NCBI RefSeq assembly: GCF_002812725.1
Contig: NZ_NMUN01000005.1
Coordinates: forward strand, 248,001 to 312,000
Direction: 5' to 3'
Length of the DNA stretch: 64,000 nucleotides
Source of the DNA: Microbacterium sp. BR1
GTDB taxonomy: Bacteria > Actinomycetota > Actinomycetes > Actinomycetales > Microbacteriaceae
Every line of letters begins with the position of its first letter. Positions within the stretch are counted from its first letter, which is position 1. Positions 34,606 through 43,666 of this stretch are shown piece after piece. Both the position numbers and the translations under genes were made by a program. Below the pieces are notes generated by a model that saw nothing but the letters and a program-made list of their open reading frames with translations, was not told the DNA's origin and did not search any database.

Positions 34606-35277
34606 TCAGCCCTCCGGGCTCTCGGGGTCGTCCACGCACGAGCGGATGCGCGACAGCGCACCGTCCTCGGCGTCCTCTTTCGGGGTCACGGGCAGCGCGA
34701 GGTCGAGACGGGCGACGCCCTCGGTGAATTCCACGTGGGTCACCTCCGTGTCGGCGTCGTGCGGGAGTCGGATGCCGTCACGCAGGCGGGCGGCGAAGCC
34801 GGCGGATGCCCCGTCCCGTCCTTCGAGAAGGTTCAGGGCCCGCTCGGCGGGAATGGTGATGCCGCCCGCGCTCACCGAGTCGGCGACGAGCACCCATCCC
34901 CCGTCCGCTTCGCGGTGGGGCACGAGGATCACGTCGATCGGCACCGACATGCCCCGCACGGTGCGCGAGAGCGACACGACGAGCCCTCCCGGAACGGCGC
35001 GCACGCCGAGCTCCTGCTCGCTCGAACACGCCGCGAGAGCGTCGAGCGCAGCATCCGTCGCCGTCAGCTCCATCTCGACGCGCCCCGTGGCCATCTGCCA
35101 CAGCACGGGAGGACCGGCGAGCGAGACGTCCACCCCGGGCATCGTCGCCGCGAGCGTGTCGACGCGCTCCGACAGCCGCCCGCGCAGGGCGACCTCGCCG
35201 ATCACGCCGATCGCCACCAGCGAGACGGCGACGACGGCGGTCGCGATGATCCAGGACCGGGAGCGGCGGGTGAGCAT
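34606..35277 (-). CDS. DUF2993 (LmeA-like) lipid-binding protein
   Basis: A 223-residue protein with an N-terminal transmembrane or signal segment (about 9-29), and the DUF2993 pattern GRLSERVDTLAATMPGVDVS followed by a series of short strands. In mycobacteria the DUF2993 protein LmeA binds phospholipids and supports lipomannan synthesis, and MmpL proteins move lipids; the pairing here with an MmpL transporter is therefore suggestive. First gene of a three-gene operon divergent from a response regulator. Confidence 0.82.
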   Translation of the reverse strand: MLTRRSRSWIIATAVVAVSLVAIGVIGEVALRGRLSERVDTLAATMPGVDVSLAGPPVLWQMATGRVEMELTATDAALDALAACSSEQELGVRAVPGGLVVSLSRTVRGMSVPIDVILVPHREADGGWVLVADSVSAGGITIPAERALNLLEGRDGASAGFAARLRDGIRLPHDADTEVTHVEFTEGVARLDLALPVTPKEDAEDGALSRIRSCVDDPESPEG

Positions 35278-35385
35278 GAAGCCACCCCAGCGGACTCAGC
35301 TCCCGGGAATCGGACGCGAGGCTGACGGATTCCTGACGATCCCCGCGCCAGGCAGGCGACCGTGAGCACGACGGGTCGGCGTGCC

Positions 35386-35391
35386 TACCAT
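35386..35391 (+). promoter_or_regulatory. -10 element (leaderless start) of the response regulator
   Basis: TACCAT lies 6 nt before the ATG at 35398. The 120-bp region holds the divergent promoters for the two-component system and the DUF2993-MmpL-CPBP operon. Confidence 0.5.
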
Positions 35392-35397
35392 GGGCGG

Positions 35398-36108
35398 ATG
35401 GAGCATCCACCGGACACGCACGAACGCGTGCGCGTGCTGATCGTCGACGACGACGACGGCATCCGGCTCCTGCTGCAGTCGATCCTGTCGGCACCGCGGT
35501 TCGACGCGGTGGGCACGGCGAACGCCGCCGACGCGCTGAGGCTCGCGCGCGCCGAGTCGTTCGACGCGATCCTGCTCGACCGGTTCCTGCCCGAGGTCGA
35601 TGCCGTGCAGATCATCCCCACGCTCCGCGCCGCCGCTCCGGCCGCCGCGCTCGTCCTGCTCAGCGCCGTGGACGACGTCGACGCGCGGGTCGCGGCGCTG
35701 CGCTCGGGCGCGGACGACTTCCTCACGAAGCCGTTCCACGTGTCGGAGGTCATCGCACGGATCGACGCCGTGCGCCGGCGGGGTCGGCCGGGCGTCGACG
35801 AGTCCGACACGCTCCTGTATGCCGACCTGATGATCGATCTGGCGGGCCGTCGCGCCCGACGCTCGGGTGAGGTGCTCACGCTCACCCCCACCGAGCTGAG
35901 GCTGCTCGCCTTCCTCACGCAGAACGCCGAGCGCGTGCTGTCGCGCGGGCAGCTGCTCGAACACGTCTGGGGGTACGACCTCTCGACGGGTGCCGACGTC
36001 GTCGAGAAGGCGATCTCCACGCTGCGCAAGAAGGTCGACGCGGGACGCGAACCCCTCATCCAGACGGTGCGGGGCTTCGGGTACTGCCTCCGCACGGAGC
36101 GCGCATGA
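35398..36108 (+). CDS. OmpR-family response regulator
   Basis: A 236-residue response regulator. The receiver domain has the acidic pair VDDDDG near residue 18, the phospho-accepting Asp61 in ILLDRFLP, and the conserved Lys in FLTKPF. The winged-helix domain (TLTPTELRLLAFL, VLSRGQLLEHVWGYD, ISTLRKKV, VRGFGYCL) is complete. It overlaps the histidine kinase by 4 bp, and lies beside the divergent lipid-transport operon, its most likely target by context alone. Confidence 0.92.
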   Translation: MEHPPDTHERVRVLIVDDDDGIRLLLQSILSAPRFDAVGTANAADALRLARAESFDAILLDRFLPEVDAVQIIPTLRAAAPAAALVLLSAVDDVDARVAALRSGADDFLTKPFHVSEVIARIDAVRRRGRPGVDESDTLLYADLMIDLAGRRARRSGEVLTLTPTELRLLAFLTQNAERVLSRGQLLEHVWGYDLSTGADVVEKAISTLRKKVDAGREPLIQTVRGFGYCLRTERA

Positions 36109-37487
36109 CACCGGCACGTGCGCCGGCGTCCATGGTGCGTGCGCTCCGGCGCCGCATCCTCGCGGTCGTCGCCGTCGCGGTGGTGCTCATCGGGATCGCG
36201 AGCGTGTGGGGCATCCGGATCGTCACCGACCTCAACGCCGAACGACAGGTGCACATCGCCGCGCAGTCGGTGGCGACCTGGGGAACCGACCAGGGCGGTG
36301 ACCGGGTCATCGACAGCGGGCGGCTGGCGGATGTCGACGCCCTGTCCACCGTCGTTGCACTCCTGGACTCCGATGGCGGGGTAGTCGCGGCGAGTTCCGC
36401 GCCCGCCGTCACGGTCGCCGCGCTCGAACGCGTCGCCGCCGAGGCGAGCGAGAGCCGCTCCGTGCGCGCGGACCTCGGCGGACGCACGATCCTGTTCACC
36501 GATATCGCTCTGCCCGCGGGGACGGTCGTCGACGACGGTGCACGCACGCCGGTCGAGCGCGCCCTCGTGGGCATCGGCGTGGAGGGATCCGACCGCCTCG
36601 TGGCCGCCCTGGCGCTTGCCGCAGCGGGCACCCTCGCCGTCGTGTTGATCGCCGTGTGGGGCGTCGTGACGCTGGTCGTGTCGCGCACGACCCGTGCACT
36701 CACCGACCTCACGGAGCGGGTCGAACGGGGCCGGCTCGAGGCACTGGTCACATCCCCCGCCGCCGAGTACTCCGAAACCCGCGCGATCTCTTCTGCGATC
36801 GCGCGCCTCGACGAGCGGAGGGATGCCACGGAGCATCAGCTGCGGGACTTCGTCGCCAATGCGTCGCACGAGTTACGCACCCCGCTCACCACGATTCAGG
36901 GGTGGGCGGAACTGCACTTCCAGAGCCCCGACGACGCCCGGACGACGGAGCGGGCGTTCGCCAGCATCGTCGAGGAGTCCGAGCGCATGCGCTCTCTCGT
37001 CGATCGGCTCGCGCAGCTCGCCCGTGCCGAGGGCGCGCCGACGATCTCCGAGCCCGTCGACCTCGCCGCCGTGTGCCGCGCCGCCGCCGACGATGCGGCC
37101 CTCCTCGCGCCGGAGCGCCGTATCAAGGTGCACTCCCCCGAACGCGTGGAGGTCCGGGGCGATCCGCACGCGCTCACGCAGGTCGTGCGCAATCTCGTGG
37201 GGAACGCAGTGGTCCATGCGGGCGCCACCGCGTCGGTGACGATCACTCTCGCCGAGGGGCCGGAGGGCGTGGAACTGACGGTCGCGGACGACGGTGTCGG
37301 CATCCCGCCGGCCCTGCGCCGACGCGCCTTCGACCGCTTCGTCACGGGTGATCGCCGCACCGGGACGGGACTCGGGCTCGCGATCGCGCAGGCGATCATC
37401 TCCGCGCACGGCGGTACGATCGCGCTCGCGTCAGAGCCGGGGGTCGGCACCCGGGTGACGGTTCGGCTTCCGCCGGTCGGCTCGTGA
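36105..37487 (+). CDS. sensor histidine kinase
   Basis: A 460-residue membrane kinase: first helix at 18-38, an extracellular sensor of about 125 residues, a second helix at 165-190, HAMP domain, then HisKA with the phosphorylated His255 in ANASHELRTP, and HATPase with NLVGNAVVHAG (N box), VADDGVGIPP (G1) and TGTGLGLAIAQ (G2). Phosphatase motif residues follow the histidine normally. Its start overlaps the response-regulator stop. The stimulus is unknown. Confidence 0.92.
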   Translation: MTPARAPASMVRALRRRILAVVAVAVVLIGIASVWGIRIVTDLNAERQVHIAAQSVATWGTDQGGDRVIDSGRLADVDALSTVVALLDSDGGVVAASSAPAVTVAALERVAAEASESRSVRADLGGRTILFTDIALPAGTVVDDGARTPVERALVGIGVEGSDRLVAALALAAAGTLAVVLIAVWGVVTLVVSRTTRALTDLTERVERGRLEALVTSPAAEYSETRAISSAIARLDERRDATEHQLRDFVANASHELRTPLTTIQGWAELHFQSPDDARTTERAFASIVEESERMRSLVDRLAQLARAEGAPTISEPVDLAAVCRAAADDAALLAPERRIKVHSPERVEVRGDPHALTQVVRNLVGNAVVHAGATASVTITLAEGPEGVELTVADDGVGIPPALRRRAFDRFVTGDRRTGTGLGLAIAQAIISAHGGTIALASEPGVGTRVTVRLPPVGS

Positions 37488-37576
37488 TCGATCAGGATTC
37501 GAGAAGTGCTTGCGGAGCGAACGTCGTAGCGTGTTGATGGGCAGAGGCGCCCGCAAGCAACGGATGAGGAGCGAAC

Positions 37577-38017
37577 ATGGCAGAGAAGACCGCTGGGCTG
37601 TCCCAGGAGGAGCGCGAAGCCGTCAAGCAGCGCGCCGCCGAGCTGCGTGCCGAAGAGAAAGCCGGCAAGTCACGCGCGGCCGGCGAGAAGGCCGTCCGTG
37701 AGGCGATCGCGGCGATGCCCGACCACGACCGCGTTCTCGCCGAGGGCATCGACCGCATCGTTTCCGAGGTCGCTCCGCACCTCATGCCGAAGACCTGGTA
37801 CGGCTTCCCCGCGTACACCGACGCCGCCGGAAAGGTCGTCGTCTTCTTCAAGGCCGCGTCGAAGTTCACCACGCGGTACGCGACCCTGGGCTTCGAGGAA
37901 GCGGCGCAGCTCGACGACGGCGACCTGTGGGTGACGTCCTTCGCGCTCATCGCGCTGACACCCGAAACGGAGCGGGCGATCGCCGAGCACATCCGCAGGG
38001 CGGCTGGCAATGCCTGA
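37577..38017 (+). CDS. DUF1801-like protein
   Basis: A 146-residue protein resembling the DUF1801 (YdhG-like) family: a charged helical N-terminus (residues 1-45) followed by LAEGIDRIVSEVAPHLMPKTWYGFPAYT and a beta series with VVFFKAASKF. Family members were proposed as iron chaperones in Bacillus, but the role here is open. The next gene overlaps by 8 bp, so the two may be co-translated. Confidence 0.78.
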   Translation: MAEKTAGLSQEEREAVKQRAAELRAEEKAGKSRAAGEKAVREAIAAMPDHDRVLAEGIDRIVSEVAPHLMPKTWYGFPAYTDAAGKVVVFFKAASKFTTRYATLGFEEAAQLDDGDLWVTSFALIALTPETERAIAEHIRRAAGNA

Positions 38018-38615
38018 CACCACCTGCCACGTCTCGATCTCGCTCGACGGGTTCATCGCCGGGCCGGATCAGAGTCGCGAGAACCCGCTCGGGGTCGGCG
38101 GACTCGAGCTGCACCGCTGGCACCTGGGTGACGACCGCGCCACCGACGCCGACGCGACCGCGAGCGAGTGGCTCGGGCGCCCGCGCGGTGCGTACATCAT
38201 GGGCCGCAACATGTTCGGACCCATCCGCGGCGAGTGGGACGAGGACTGGCGCGGACGGTGGGGCGACGAGCCGCCGTATCACGCACCCGTCTTCGTGCTC
38301 ACGCATCACGCCCACGATCCGATCGAGATGAAGGGCGGCACGACCTTCGCCTTCGTCACCGAGGGGTTCGATGCCGCCTATGCCCGCGCTCTCGAGGTCG
38401 CCGGAGACGCGGGTGTCGACATCGCGGGCGGCGCGTCGACCGCCCGTCAGGCACTCGCGGCCGGGGTCGTCGACGAGCTCACGCTCGACATCGCGCCCGT
38501 GCTGCTCGGGTCAGGCGAGAGCATCTTCTCCGGGATCGAGTCCTTCGGGTTCGAGCCGGTCGAGGTGCTGCATTCGCCTCTGGCGACGCACATCCGCTAC
38601 CGCCGCGTCGCCTGA
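38010..38615 (+). CDS. dihydrofolate-reductase-family protein (RibD C-like)
   Basis: A 201-residue member of the DHFR/RibD C-terminal superfamily. CHVSISLDGFIAG at the start, GRNMFGP, VFVLTHHA and VDIAGGASTARQALAAGVVDEL are characteristic, the last giving the NADPH phosphate loop. It is probably a small NADPH-dependent reductase, not the essential DHFR. It overlaps the DUF1801-like gene by 8 bp. Confidence 0.86.
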   Translation: MPDTTCHVSISLDGFIAGPDQSRENPLGVGGLELHRWHLGDDRATDADATASEWLGRPRGAYIMGRNMFGPIRGEWDEDWRGRWGDEPPYHAPVFVLTHHAHDPIEMKGGTTFAFVTEGFDAAYARALEVAGDAGVDIAGGASTARQALAAGVVDELTLDIAPVLLGSGESIFSGIESFGFEPVEVLHSPLATHIRYRRVA

Positions 38616-38624
38616 TCGGTGCGA

Positions 38625-39281
38625 CTAGCGTGCGAGGGCGGCGATCAGGTTGATGGCCGCGGCGAGCACGATCACGCCTAAGAGGAACGACAGCAGGGCG
38701 TGCCGCAAGACCTCTCGACGGATGAGCGAGCTCGTGATGTTCGTGTCCGAGACCTGGTAGGTCATGCCCAGGGTGAAGGCGAGATACGCGAAGTCGCGGT
38801 ATTCCGGCGGCTCGGCCTGATTGAAGTCGATCCCCGTCCCCCCGGACCGGTAGTAGATCCCGGCGTAGCGCAGGGTGAAGAGGACGTGGACGACGAACCA
38901 GGATGCCGCGACGGTCGCGAGCGCGGCAGCGGCAAGTCCGAAACGCGCGCCGCCCTGCAGGCTCTGAGACTCGACGAGCAGCAGGGCGATGGCGCCGACA
39001 CTTGCCAGGCTGGACGCGATCAGGAGCGTCTGCGCCACGGCCTCGGTGGGATCCTCTCGCGTGGCGTGACGGGATGTCTCTTCCGGGCCGAGCCGGATGA
39101 TGGCCACCCACACCCACACGACGAGCCAGCCGGCAGCCACGATCCATCCGACCGCCGGTGCGAACACCCACGACCCCGCGACCCCCGTGAGGACGGTGAC
39201 GACGACGAAGATCGCGAGCATGACACCGACGCGAACCCCGGCCCGGTGACGGAATCCGGAGAAGTCTCGGGGTGCACTCAA
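38625..39281 (-). CDS. DUF1345 family membrane protein
   Basis: A 218-residue membrane protein with five hydrophobic helices and the DUF1345 signature FTLRYAGIYY followed by DFAYLAFTLGMTYQVSDTNI. Function is unknown. Its start overlaps the stop of the alpha/beta hydrolase by 4 bp, so it is the second gene of that pair. Confidence 0.87.
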   Translation of the reverse strand: MSAPRDFSGFRHRAGVRVGVMLAIFVVVTVLTGVAGSWVFAPAVGWIVAAGWLVVWVWVAIIRLGPEETSRHATREDPTEAVAQTLLIASSLASVGAIALLLVESQSLQGGARFGLAAAALATVAASWFVVHVLFTLRYAGIYYRSGGTGIDFNQAEPPEYRDFAYLAFTLGMTYQVSDTNITSSLIRREVLRHALLSFLLGVIVLAAAINLIAALAR

Positions 39282-40060
39282 CCCCGCACCACCCGCTCCC
39301 CTACGATCCGGGCCGTCGCGACGGGATCGACCCTGTGCATGACCGACTCGGGCACGATCACGAGTTCGGCCGCATCCATCCGCTCGGCCAGTCGATCGGC
39401 GGCCGTCACGAGCAACGGGAACGTCTGCTCCCCGCGCAGGATCGTGACCGGCCGCGACACCGACAGCATCTCGGATGACGGTGTCCAGACCTGCGCGGTC
39501 AGCCGCGCGTCATAGACGGTCGACTGCGCGAGCCGCACGAGCCGGGGGAACATGTCGCTCTGCCGGATCGACTCGACCATGTCGCGCGGGAGCCCCACGC
39601 CCTCGAGCTGGAATGTGAGGACCGCGTCCTCGCTCCGCCCCGAGTCGACAAGTCGTTGCAGTCGGTCCGCGAGCAGCGGGCTGCGCCGGTCATCGCCGAA
39701 TCGGAACGGCGGCTCGGAGAGGAACAACGCGCGAACCGGCACGCCACGCGAGGCCGCGTAGAGCGCGAGCACGGCTCCTGACGAGTGGCCGACGACGACC
39801 GCGTCGCCGCCCACCGCCTGGATGACGGCGGCGAGGTCGTCCGCCTCGTCGTCGGGGGTCGATCCAGGCTTGTCGCCACTCGATCCACGCGCCCGCCGGT
39901 CCATCGTGATCGCCCGATAACCACGGTCGGCGAGCGCTGCCGCGAGGGCGGCGCCGTCGGCCGCGGTCGACAAAGCGCCACCGACGATGACGACGGGCTG
40001 GCCATCGCCGACCTGCTCGAAAGCGATCTCCGTTCCATCCGCGGATGTCGTTATCTCCAT
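39278..40060 (-). CDS. alpha/beta hydrolase
   Basis: A 260-residue hydrolase with the nucleophile elbow VVGHSSGAVLAL, HG-like oxyanion residues VVIVGGALS, and the late MHRVDP histidine as likely catalytic base. The pattern is of the peptidase S33/haloperoxidase-like group. The ATG at 40060 is preferred to an in-frame TTG at 40072. It overlaps the DUF1345 gene by 4 bp. Confidence 0.85.
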   Translation of the reverse strand: MEITTSADGTEIAFEQVGDGQPVVIVGGALSTAADGAALAAALADRGYRAITMDRRARGSSGDKPGSTPDDEADDLAAVIQAVGGDAVVVGHSSGAVLALYAASRGVPVRALFLSEPPFRFGDDRRSPLLADRLQRLVDSGRSEDAVLTFQLEGVGLPRDMVESIRQSDMFPRLVRLAQSTVYDARLTAQVWTPSSEMLSVSRPVTILRGEQTFPLLVTAADRLAERMDAAELVIVPESVMHRVDPVATARIVGERVVRG

Positions 40061-40160
40061 CTCGTCACCCAACCACGCACCGACGACATCGACAAGACGA
40101 TCGAAAAAGAACGGTATGGCGCGCCAACGCGAAGCGCAGAGCCTCGATCACGCTCTACGC

Positions 40161-40625
40161 CTACTCCTCGTTCCGGTGACCCGCCGCGTCCAACGCGCTC
40201 CGGCACTTGCGCAGGTACTCGGCGAACTGTCGCCGCTCCCGCTTCGACAGCTGCGAGACGAGCAGCTCTTCGATATCCATCACGCGAGGGTCTAGCTCGG
40301 CAATCGCCTCGGAGCCCTTCTCCGTGATGTAGAGACGGATGCGCCGGTGGTCGGCGTCATCGTGCTCGCGTCGAACGAGGCCCGCGTCGAGGAGTGGTTG
40401 GAGAGTAGTCGACATCGTCTGAGCCCGTACGAAGGACCTCCGCGCCAATTCCGCACCCGTGATTCCGGCTCGTCTGTTCAGCACCGTGAGCGCGGTGTAC
40501 TGCGCACCCGTGAGGCCGGACGAGGCGCACGCGTCGAAGAGCCGCGGCCTCAACCCGAGCTCGAGTTGCTTGATGATGTAGATGAACCCGGCTTGTTGGG
40601 GCGCCTCCGCTGCGACGTGATCCAC
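40161..40625 (-). CDS. MarR-family transcriptional regulator
   Basis: A 154-residue winged-helix regulator of the MarR type (LTGAQYTALTVLNRRAGITG, RAQTMSTTLQPLLDAGLVRR, ADHRRIRLYITEKG, with the wing Asp-His-Arg-Arg). The GTG at 40625 is chosen because TAGCTT lies 7 nt upstream, the leaderless pattern of this genome. It precedes an amino-acid ABC transporter operon in the same direction; three ATCAG-N5-CTGA sites near 43.5 kb are plausible operators for it. Confidence 0.87.
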   Translation of the reverse strand: MDHVAAEAPQQAGFIYIIKQLELGLRPRLFDACASSGLTGAQYTALTVLNRRAGITGAELARRSFVRAQTMSTTLQPLLDAGLVRREHDDADHRRIRLYITEKGSEAIAELDPRVMDIEELLVSQLSKRERRQFAEYLRKCRSALDAAGHRNEE

Positions 40626-40759
40626 GCCGTCAAAGCTACCAACGTCATCGGTCCGCGCCCGTGCTTGGCCGGCGTGAGCGTCGAGCCCCTCTGGAACTGT
40701 GGAGTCTCGTTCCAGAAGAGCCTGTCGTCGTCCGACGGCGTTCGCGGGTTTGCGCGGGA

Positions 40760-41554
40760 TCACGGCAGCACCGCGCGAAGGAACTGCTGTGTGCGGGGGT
40801 TGTCGGGGTGAGCGAGCACCTCTCGGGCGTCGCCCTTCTCCAGCACGCGACCGTCGGCCATGAAGACGAGCTGATCGCCGACCTCACGGGCGAATCCGAT
40901 CTCGTGGGTGACGACGATCATCGTCATTCCGCTGTCGGCGAGGCCACGCATCACATCGAGCACCTCCCCGACCAGCTCGGGATCGAGTGCGGACGTCGGC
41001 TCGTCGAAGAGCATCAACGCGGGGTCCATCGCCAGCGCTCGAGCTATTGCGACGCGCTGCTGTTGGCCCCCGGAGAGCTGTAGGGGGTAGTGATCCTGGT
41101 GGTCGAGCATGCCGACCCGGTCGAGCGCCGCCCGGGCTCGATCGCGCGCATCGCTCTTGGACGCACCGGCGACGTGAATCGGCGCCTCCATGATGTTCTG
41201 GATCGCCGTCATGTTCTGGAACAGGTTGAACCGTTGGAACACCATCCCGATGTGCCGGCGCTGCTTTGCGAGGGCGCGCGGACCCAGGTCGTAGAGACGT
41301 CCATCGCGTTCCTGGTAGCCGATCAATTCGCCGTTGACGTAGATCCGTCCGGCGTCGGGGACCTCCAGGCGGTTGATGCACCGAAGCAGCGTGGACTTGC
41401 CCGAACCGGAAGGTCCGATCACGCACGTGACGTCTCCCGGTGCGACCCGCAGATCGATGCCGCGCAGCACGTGATTGCTGCCGTACTGCTTGTGCACGCC
41501 CTCCGCCGACACCATGAACTCGCGACGATCCTGGGCTTGGACATCTGCATTCAT
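40760..41554 (-). CDS. amino-acid ABC transporter ATP-binding protein
   Basis: A 264-residue ABC ATPase of the polar amino acid (HisP/GlnQ) class. Walker A GPSGSGKST, Q-loop MVFQRFNLF, signature LSGGQQQRVAIARA, Walker B LMLFDEPTSALD and the H-loop VVTHE are complete. Its ATG overlaps the permease stop by 4 bp, so it is the last gene of the SBP-permease-ATPase operon. Confidence 0.93.
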   Translation of the reverse strand: MNADVQAQDRREFMVSAEGVHKQYGSNHVLRGIDLRVAPGDVTCVIGPSGSGKSTLLRCINRLEVPDAGRIYVNGELIGYQERDGRLYDLGPRALAKQRRHIGMVFQRFNLFQNMTAIQNIMEAPIHVAGASKSDARDRARAALDRVGMLDHQDHYPLQLSGGQQQRVAIARALAMDPALMLFDEPTSALDPELVGEVLDVMRGLADSGMTMIVVTHEIGFAREVGDQLVFMADGRVLEKGDAREVLAHPDNPRTQQFLRAVLP

Positions 41555-42447
41555 CGGTGGTGCCCCCTCGAGGCTCGCTTCTCGAGCATCCGCTGACCCA
41601 CGCTGAGGATCGACACGATGACGAGGTACCAGAACGTCGCGACCAACAGCAGCTCGATGACCCGGTAGTTCGTGGCGCCGATGCTGGTGACGGCGGTCAT
41701 CAGGTCTTGACCCGCGATGACCGACACCAGCGAGCTCGACTTGAGCAGGGTGATCAACTGGTTGCCCGTCGGCGGAAGGATGATCCTCATCGTTTGTGGC
41801 AGGACGATCCGTCGCATGCACTGTGCGCTGGTCATCCCGAGGGCGACTCCCGCTTCGGCCTGCCCGGTGTCCACCCCGAGGATGCCACCGCGCACGACCT
41901 CCGCCATGTACGCGGCCTCGTGCAGTCCGAGGGCGACGCAGGCGGCGACGAACGTCGTCAGCACCACGTTCGTGTCGACGGAGAAGAACATGATGTCGGT
42001 GAACGGGATGCCGAGACCGAGCCGGGGAAACAGCAGCGCGAAGTTGCCCCAGATCAGGATCTGAACCAGCAGAGGAACGCCCCGGAAGAACCAGACGTAC
42101 GTCGCGCTGATGCTCTGCAGCACGCGGTTGTTGGACAGGCGGGCGATCGCCAGCAGAACACCGAGGACGAGACCGATCGCCATGCCGACCAGTGTCAGCT
42201 GGAAGGTGACGACGAGTCCCTCCAGAACATCGGTCGCTGTCAGATTCTCGAAGACGACATCCCAGGCGATATTCGGATTCTCGGCGAGCGAGTAGACGAA
42301 AGCCGCACCCAGCACGACGATGATCGCGGCCGTGGCCATCTGACCCCAGTGCCGGACGGGTACGGAGTGGATGGGAACGAACGCGTCGACCGACGATGCG
42401 TCCCCGGGGGATGCGTGCGCTCGACGTCGTGTGGGTGCGGAGCTCAT
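41551..42447 (-). CDS. amino-acid ABC transporter permease
   Basis: A 298-residue permease with five to six hydrophobic helices and the polar-amino-acid permease signature TFQLTLVGMAIGL, YVWFFRGVPLLVQI and the EAA loop EVVRGGILGVDTGQAEAGVALGM. The first 40 residues are an extra hydrophilic extension. It begins within the TAATG overlap with the binding-protein gene and overlaps the ATPase gene by 4 bp. Confidence 0.93.
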   Translation of the reverse strand: MSSAPTRRRAHASPGDASSVDAFVPIHSVPVRHWGQMATAAIIVVLGAAFVYSLAENPNIAWDVVFENLTATDVLEGLVVTFQLTLVGMAIGLVLGVLLAIARLSNNRVLQSISATYVWFFRGVPLLVQILIWGNFALLFPRLGLGIPFTDIMFFSVDTNVVLTTFVAACVALGLHEAAYMAEVVRGGILGVDTGQAEAGVALGMTSAQCMRRIVLPQTMRIILPPTGNQLITLLKSSSLVSVIAGQDLMTAVTSIGATNYRVIELLLVATFWYLVIVSILSVGQRMLEKRASRGHHR

Positions 42448-43391
42448 TACTTCAGGACTCCCGAGGTACGACCGTTCACCACGATGAGGTCCGTCGGCAG
42501 AACATCGTTCGCAGCGCTGTACTTGTCGAAGACCGCGGCGTAGGCGCCGTCCTTCTCGATCGCGAGCAGCGCCGCGGTCATCGCCTCGGCGAATCCCTTC
42601 TCGGTCTTGCTGGACCCGACGGCGAGATATCCGGCCGGGTACGACCCTTCCGCCATCTCGAAGACCGCACCGCCCTCGGCGTTCTCCGCCAGATAGGTCA
42701 AGGGCGTCGCGGTGCCGAGGAACGAGTCGACCTGACCCGCCTTCAACTGAACGTGCGCCGCGCTCTGGCTGTCGTACAGGCTGATCTGCATGTCCGGCTT
42801 GCCCTCGGCGGCACACTTCGCCTTCTGCTCCTCGAGCGCGGTGGCCATCACGGTGCCCTTCGTCGTCGACGCGACGGTTCCGCAGAGGTCTTCGAGGAAG
42901 TTGATGTCTTTCGGGTTGCCCTTCTGCACAAGCAACCCGAAGTTCGCGGCCGCGTAGCTGGAGAAGTCCAGCACCTCTTCGCGCTCGACGGTGTCGAACA
43001 TCGATGTCCATGCGTAGTCGATCTTGCCCGCCTGGATCGCCGGGATCAGGCCCGGGAACGGGAGCTCCTCGAGTTTGAACTCGACGCCCATCACCGCACT
43101 CACCTCGTCCATGAGTTCGGGGATGATCCCGACGTACTCTCCGTCGACTTTCGACAGGAAGGGCGAATCCTCGGGAGTCACTCCGATCGTGACGACCCCA
43201 CTCGACCGCACGTCTTCGGGCAGCAGATCATGGATGCTCTGATCCATCGTCTCGTTCCCGCCCGCGGGCGTGGTCGATCCACTGGGTTCGGCTCCGCCGG
43301 AGCTGGCGCATCCGGCCACCATCAAGAGTGATGCCCCCGCTGCGAGGGCGATCAACGGACGCGAACGGCGGACGAAGTTTTGAGTGCTCAT
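42447..43391 (-). CDS. ABC transporter substrate-binding lipoprotein
   Basis: A 314-residue SBP_bac_3-type binding protein. The signal peptide ends in a lipobox VAGC with Cys28, so it is lipid-anchored. Family segments are GVVTIGVTPEDSPF and YVGIIPELMDEV near residue 85. The ligand is probably an amino acid or related cation or opine, not predictable. The ATG at 43391 follows GGAGAC; an upstream in-frame ATG is less favoured. First gene of the three-gene transporter operon. Confidence 0.92.
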   Translation of the reverse strand: MSTQNFVRRSRPLIALAAGASLLMVAGCASSGGAEPSGSTTPAGGNETMDQSIHDLLPEDVRSSGVVTIGVTPEDSPFLSKVDGEYVGIIPELMDEVSAVMGVEFKLEELPFPGLIPAIQAGKIDYAWTSMFDTVEREEVLDFSSYAAANFGLLVQKGNPKDINFLEDLCGTVASTTKGTVMATALEEQKAKCAAEGKPDMQISLYDSQSAAHVQLKAGQVDSFLGTATPLTYLAENAEGGAVFEMAEGSYPAGYLAVGSSKTEKGFAEAMTAALLAIEKDGAYAAVFDKYSAANDVLPTDLIVVNGRTSGVLK

Positions 43392-43475
43392 AAGTGTCTC
43401 CAATGACGCCATGAAAGCCGCCTGTTCGTCGATGAGCAGGCGGTGCGAGACGGACGATGGGCGTGGCGCGAATTC

Positions 43476-43490
43476 ATCAGTCTGGCTGAG
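43476..43490. promoter_or_regulatory. operator-like site A (ATCAG-N5-CTGAG)
   Basis: ATCAG, five bases, then CTGAG: one mismatch from the perfect dyads at 43496-43516 and from 43575. It lies between the transporter promoter and the binding-protein start. Confidence 0.5.
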
Positions 43491-43493
43491 GAC

Positions 43494-43522
43494 AGATCAT
43501 CAGAAAGACTGATGATTGTCAA
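43494..43522 (-). promoter_or_regulatory. promoter of the ABC transporter operon with operator B
   Basis: On the minus strand TTGACA (43522-43517) and TGATCT (43499-43494) are 17 nt apart, matching a sigma-A-type promoter. The perfect dyad ATCATCAG-N5-CTGATGAT (43496-43516) fills the spacer, the expected position for a MarR-type repressor site. Confidence 0.65.
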
Positions 43523-43574
43523 GAGCTGAATTGCACCCGATCCTGTTTCCTCGTGAAGGGTTGACCCCGGCACC

Positions 43575-43597
43575 GATAATCAGGCAGGCTGATAATC
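43575..43597. promoter_or_regulatory. operator-like site C (GATAATCAG-N5-CTGATAATC)
   Basis: A dyad with a single mismatched position, sharing the ATCAG-N5-CTGAT core of sites A and B. It lies on the side of the SnoaL-like and Old Yellow Enzyme genes and includes GATAAT, which could serve as a -10 element. Confidence 0.55.
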
Positions 43598-43666
43598 CGT
43601 TCGCCCGCAACGAGGCGGGAGTTCGTTCGTCAACGCGACGATGCATCGACAGAACAGGTGAGGCCG

